53,820 nt of DNA, from positions 1-53,820 of the forward strand of contig CAJUSO010000021.1 of the NCBI GenBank assembly GCA_910588965.1. Direction: 5' to 3'. Position numbers and translations under genes: made by a program. Source of the DNA: an uncultured Lachnospiraceae bacterium. GTDB lineage: Bacteria; Bacillota; Clostridia; Lachnospirales; Lachnospiraceae. Shown one piece after another: positions 51,801 through 53,820 of this stretch. Each line of letters begins with the position of its first letter. The first letter of the stretch is position 1. Below the pieces are notes generated by a model. It worked only from the letters and a program-made list of their open reading frames with translations, did not search any database and was not told the origin of the DNA.

Positions 51801-53642
51801 GAGGCCATAATTGCCATATGTAAAACTGCGGTTGCCCGGGATCTGGGAAAGATACCTGTACCCATCTGCCTCTGCGCCATCCTTGCGGGAAAGCATAACC
51901 CCCCCAAGGTCAGATTCGGAAATACTGTCGCTGGCGTCCAGGTAGTAGATCTCCCGGCCTGGCGTTACGGAAATCCCATTGTAAGGGTTTTCTGCAATTG
52001 TAATGGGATAGGTTGCCTGGATTCCCTGGTACTCTACGACGACATCTGCCTTTGTCACGCCGTCCTTCCCAAGCTCCCCATCCTCTTCCAATGCTGCCAT
52101 ATAGCTGTCAATATCCATATAACGCATCGGGAACAGCGTACCGCCCGGCCCCTCTTCCTCTCTCCCAGGCAGGTATTGGAACACAGCCGCGCTATTTGAA
52201 GAAAACGTCTCTTTCGTCCCGTCCTTGCGGACAGCCTCTATGGTAACCGGCTCAAGGGACTGCCCGAATTTATGGGTATAACTGTCGGTTTTCTGTGTCA
52301 CGGTAATGGCTTCCACCGGGTTATGCGCAACCTGGAACCTGGCCTGGAATTCATAATAAGCCTGGGCGCCTGATTGGTTATAGCGGATGCCAAGGCCGAT
52401 ATCATGTTCCCCTTCTGCCAATTGGTAAATATCCAGATTTTCTGTATTCCCATCCAAGGAGCGCACCTGGATTTGCCTGGATATGGAAGACGTTTTTTTA
52501 TGCGCGATATCACTCCAGTTTAAGACACGCAGGGTATTGATGGAAGAACCATTGTTCCCACCATAGGAAGTATAAGAGCAGTCCACTTCACTGGTAACGG
52601 AATCCCCATCCTCGTACCGGACCTTTACCTTCATGCCGGTCCCTATCCACGCATCATTGGATATCCCTGTCGGCTGCGCTGCCGTTTCCATACCGGAAAT
52701 CCCTGCACGTTTTATATGCAAAGCCACGTCCAGGTTATCCGGGTCTTCGTAAGAAGATACCGCACAGTAAAATTCATAAATTTCTTCCTGGTCCAGCCAC
52801 ATCAGCTGCTCCATCTGGCTGTTATGGAACAGCATATATCTTGTGTTTTTGGAATAATCCTGTTTCTTTTCTACGGAATTTTCATAGTAAATTACTTGCT
52901 GCACACCGGCAGAAAACTTACAGTCTGTCCTGCTTTGCATAATAAGGCGGTACCAGCCGCTTTGCCCTGGCTGGAAACGGTAAAATTCCTTGTCTGCCTT
53001 TGTATGGTGCAGTTCCTGCCCTTCTGTCAGGACACGGAAGGATATCGCCTGAGACCGTCCTTCCTCCTGGTGAAAGGCGCCTTGGGCAGAGAATCCCTCC
53101 CCTAAGGCAGGATCCTGCGCATCCGCCTCCCCATCCTGGACAGGCTTCTGCCCATCTGCTTCCTGTGCGGGGGCTTCTGCACCAGATTGCCCTCCCTGGA
53201 TGGAAGCCATTCCGCCGTTTTCCCCTCCTTGGACAGCATCCGCACCGCCAACTTCTTCTCCTTGCTTGGGAGCCGTTCCCACAGTTTCTTCTCCCTGCTT
53301 GGGAGCCACACTTCCAGCTTCTTCTCCCTGCTTGGGAGCCGTTCCCACAGCTTCTTCTCCCTGTCTGGAATCCGTTCCCACACCTCCTCCTTGCTTGGAA
53401 GCCACACTGCTGCTTTCCCCTCCTTGCTTGGGTTCCATCCTAACGGCGGCTTCTCCCTGTCCGGGTTCCATCCCTTCACGTGCTGCTTCCAGCCCTGCCG
53501 CTTCTTCACCCTTGGGATCTGCTCCCTCTGCCCCAACATACCCTACGCCCGTTTGCTGTACTGCAAATGCTGTTTCTGGCAGCAGCGCCCCTATCATAGC
53601 AAGCGACAGCAACAGCGCCAATCCTTTTTTTAACCTGTTCAA
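45840..53642 (-). CDS. 2600-residue secreted repeat protein (Ig-like, PPC-like, BspA LRR, Big2, FN3)
   Basis: A giant exported protein, probably cell-surface or wall-associated; function unknown, adhesion or glycan binding is the usual guess. Order, approximate: signal peptide 1-28 (LKKGLALLLSLAMIGALL); 11-residue repeats 54-146; PPC-like beta domain ~200-330; a series of Ig-like modules ~340-1060, each with a 'K.YY..G..DL.G...TY.DG' pattern; second PPC-like domain ~1074-1177; more Ig-like modules to ~1520; InlB-B-type repeat ~1815-1860; LRR_5 repeats ~1950-2130; MBG-like ~2260-2335; two Big2-like domains ~2340-2500; FN3-like end (GWLKVSWSRQKEASGYVIE). There is no LPXTG or SLH. Start: TTG at 53642, 6 nt after AGAGGAGGA; the in-frame ATG at 53675 is at the predicted transcription start. 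Confidence 0.88.
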   Translation of the reverse strand: MNRLKKGLALLLSLAMIGALLPETAFAVQQTGVGYVGAEGADPKGEEAAGLEAAREGMEPGQGEAAVRMEPKQGGESSSVASKQGGGVGTDSRQGEEAVGTAPKQGEEAGSVAPKQGEETVGTAPKQGEEVGGADAVQGGENGGMASIQGGQSGAEAPAQEADGQKPVQDGEADAQDPALGEGFSAQGAFHQEEGRSQAISFRVLTEGQELHHTKADKEFYRFQPGQSGWYRLIMQSRTDCKFSAGVQQVIYYENSVEKKQDYSKNTRYMLFHNSQMEQLMWLDQEEIYEFYCAVSSYEDPDNLDVALHIKRAGISGMETAAQPTGISNDAWIGTGMKVKVRYEDGDSVTSEVDCSYTSYGGNNGSSINTLRVLNWSDIAHKKTSSISRQIQVRSLDGNTENLDIYQLAEGEHDIGLGIRYNQSGAQAYYEFQARFQVAHNPVEAITVTQKTDSYTHKFGQSLEPVTIEAVRKDGTKETFSSNSAAVFQYLPGREEEGPGGTLFPMRYMDIDSYMAALEEDGELGKDGVTKADVVVEYQGIQATYPITIAENPYNGISVTPGREIYYLDASDSISESDLGGVMLSRKDGAEADGYRYLSQIPGNRSFTYGNYGLRLEGKDFFYKNIKGYQDAGGTAGKKQVTVTYLDYQASFAVELRENPYERIEIAENPEKTEYVYTNYPQSLKAEGMVFRAYKPDGTYDTYTYGSKEGAVEGWDRYFRITADSSTWYYQEGEHTVTASFMDHKAEYKIRLDKEPEPEEPVYTGLKILKAPKRTVYYTGEPDTIEYGSVMEEDGLELELTDSKGTVKKYRYGMYEEKDGYSSWNEIWWEVEIGEEGIDWAKPGTYQVQVTCQDLEEGFDIVVTDSPVVSFDIVSMPTKDVYFRYEGRGMDLKGLSYQITFDDGSIHAETLGSPDPYMEFQYQGRNYRAKKDWVKKNSSGSPTFGENGIKFTLFGKEYRTGPISVRQDPVASIEFIKAPEKQFYGNNDIDLYGAKFRINYTDGTKHEVEAKKHNSYVIVEDAYGKILDGRITYSMDVEDGYSQKVLRVAYMNASAELPVGFKPTEVGGKQISDGGQTGLMALDKEHPYHVLSFTPEKAGNYYFYCIGAEEYGYYPFHIELYEGNRSIYSVQGSGWYSPFTFWGLEEGVTYYIAIGGGSSEYGKNSRFQCYLSSSIASQADLGEVEALTVGTEGVKDTWYAFDFQNAFMGYLSRLGISYQVTYGNQHGWSEVKYPSATPVPVGGKMLSAEWKYKRSETDWEDMEKPEIREDNAIQFKWGEEVVKELPVRLDAPSPVESITIDNNPFEGCYQYQASKGFQGLSVTIHYTKADGRPDKTVVWEDSFSQPSVDGYDMQVSWKAVGQPGGEGAIYQLQVSYMDASDQKDIAFLPNPITGFTLKEKPVKDSYYSFEDMGSADLYGMEITVNYRDGKKEALRADGHGSVISLSDGSGEQVKGSIRKKGESYVLYLESRGFQQEAMEYTKLPLPASGAEEIKEGQAKYTVIGKGYPFQVYKMQAAADSKYTFHVKARIQSTVYLYSGDGEQLDALDLSAGREMDLDRSFGKGETAYYVLYAKNQAGIGSMACTLRGEEIQKEGIPSVRLNVDEPVAGQELPQVLPQVTYEGYGIDSYQWYGGEDGHASFAAAHRLKVILSPDLEHYFTAEAKVTVNGDEASYTLESNGTISMYYTFPHTECKMDFQPLEGYTLHIRNDKKDRVSYGEDFSFQYLDGAGAPDPDLTVKANGNIVPLGEDGLYTIEHVTENTTVIARPKYLEVGDGESLLALHNKGKEIYGTMVGKRNQSIQDNVQENTLPILPSYQGGSSQFFYGWYLGKDEAWNGRGTRFTSVTKLLEEYYDLYAKWGSGYFTGIADGKQVQYQVLSFDEQNRMKVQVKKLARKQAKLAARAAAQAAEAAGRLEIPAVLGQGQISMEEGLDLEIASCQVAAVAEGAFSGDTSLTEIILPDTVEEIGADAFSGCAHLEKVTLPARISGIEAGTFSGCTALKDITLPGSVEEIGQGAFSGCTALKDITLPGSVGEIGADAFSGCTALKGITLPGSVEEIGENAFLGCTALEEIIVPEGVTGIGQGAFSGCTSLRRAEIPDSVTELPAGLFQGCENLAVILPDTIEKIDASAFAGAKGVSLICSSQLAGSPVIKDLQTAGGAVQAVSFALEGDSVLYYGEPGHIKANFQINGETVEGRNLVWEYPETDAFAYQLEGNTLRAVPKRKTAADEKILVTVKDTELGLEASMRLRAISADLSRQDGEGAPLYEVGLDKEEYVYSGVQYRPGVAVKRASDAAALGASDYTVAYVNNQKAGTAQVVITGKGNYAGTIRKAFVIAKAGQHVIASDLVWNVKEPIVAIGASSSGDGPLSYRSSNEKVASIDASGIAVIHGVGTASISIQAAETENFKKSAVKTITLTVRPSQSAGSKPKSQLKVPNTSYTKALGSKPFALKATAKTAISYKSSNPKVAAVSKSGKVTLKKCGKAVITIKTHDASKKATVRVVPKKASVKKAASPKAGWLKVSWSRQKEASGYVIECSLDKKFKKKVTRKAVGKNSITSTVVKKLPKGKKFYIRVKAYTLIGKQKAYGASSKTITARCKK
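47340..47790 (-). repeat. 69-bp LRR_5 repeat array in the giant surface protein
   Basis: Six to seven units of 23 residues, consensus CTALKDITLPGSVEEIG then AFSG, typical of BspA leucine-rich repeats. Neighbouring units are nearly identical in DNA, so they are recent copies. Confidence 0.9.
53205..53480 (-). repeat. 33-bp coding minisatellite near the N terminus of the giant protein
   Basis: About eight 11-residue units such as KQGEEAVGTAP, KQGEEAGSVAP and KQGEETVGTAP, degrading towards both ends (VQGGENGGMAS, KQGGESSSVAS). Unit length equals that of the addB repeat. Confidence 0.9.
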
Positions 53643-53684
53643 TTGAAATCCTCCTCTCTTTTTCTTTTTTACCATATTAAAGCT

Positions 53685-53713
53685 ATTATAGCATGAAATT
53701 AGAAGGCGGTAAA
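53685..53713 (-). promoter_or_regulatory. Promoter of the giant surface-protein gene
   Basis: On the minus strand TTTACC (53708-53713), 17-bp spacer ending TGC, TATAAT (53685-53690), an extended -10. Predicted transcription start near 53678, giving a 36-nt leader to the TTG start. Confidence 0.8.
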
Positions 53714-53739
53714 TAACAGGTTAGTATGTTCCCTTAATT

Positions 53740-53820
53740 CCTATCCAAGTCAAAACCACCGGCTAAGCCGGTGGCTTGCTCACGCCCTATAAGGGCTTGT
53801 TACTGGCAAAGCCTAAAGGC
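53740..53820. mobile_element. Probable IS200/IS605-family element end (three hairpins), cut by the window edge
   Basis: Three successive perfect hairpins: CCACCGGC-TAA-GCCGGTGG (53756-53774), GCCC-TATAA-GGGC (53784-53796) and GCCT-AA-AGGC (53811-53820). Closely spaced subterminal palindromes without terminal inverted repeats are typical of IS200/IS605 ends, and I associate the first one with such elements in Clostridia. No transposase or tnpB is visible before the edge. An alternative is a structured RNA or an intergenic repeat. Confidence 0.5.

Overview
The window looks like a chromosomal segment of a Clostridia bacterium, most likely a Lachnospiraceae-type gut anaerobe. This is inferred from gene content: a GerMN spore-germination lipoprotein, a PDZ/radical-SAM DUF512 protein next to Der, a C_GCAxxG_C_C protein, groESL under a CIRCE operator, a clostridial glutaminyl-tRNA synthetase and long Lys-rich secreted proteins with BspA-type leucine-rich repeats. 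Shine-Dalgarno sites are strong and sigma-A type promoters are easy to see. Apart from the tRNA at the left edge and argG, every gene reads on the minus strand.

Layout, left to right. (1) 1-4250: 3' part of a tRNA-Val, addB (recombination nuclease/helicase) and a rifamycin ADP-ribosyltransferase (arr). (2) 4425-9660: groES-groEL with CIRCE and promoter, then the nadB-nadC-C_GCAxxG operon of NAD synthesis. (3) 9680-16200: a 2052-residue secreted GH127 glycoside hydrolase. (4) 16300-21380: a type IIA topoisomerase pair (probably parE-parC) behind a promoter flanked by two LexA-like boxes, preceded by a Ser/Thr kinase gene. (5) 21490-26400: DUF512-der-plsY-gpsA (GTPase and phospholipid synthesis), preceded by a 39-residue membrane peptide gene with its own strong promoter. 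(6) 26550-33160: comEA-walR-walK-gerMN-comEC, with competence genes enclosing a WalRK-like two-component system. (7) 33196-41105: arginine biosynthesis argC-(GNAT)-argJ-argB-argD on the minus strand and divergent argG, with paired ArgR-like boxes between them. (8) 41122-44696: glnS, a DUF2225 protein and a MORN-repeat protein. (9) 44886-53713: a rhomboid-like membrane protein and a 2600-residue repeat-rich secreted protein. The right edge carries three hairpins resembling an IS200/IS605-family end.

The most unusual structure is between argB and argD. It is a tandem array of about 76-77 bp units. Each unit begins with a copy of the argD start region (ATGGAAGC, preceded by a Shine-Dalgarno motif), so the argD start codon lies exactly at a unit boundary and is preceded by three decoy mini-ORFs sharing the peptide MEAMEMPQQE. 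A second theme is in-frame coding minisatellites in linkers or loops of otherwise conserved proteins: 33-bp units in addB and in the giant surface protein, and 57-69-bp units in comEC. I see no CRISPR array, rRNA, prophage or complete transposon. No gene cluster here is a clear candidate for a new multi-gene system; the novelty lies in the arg repeat array, the small proteins and the repeat insertions.
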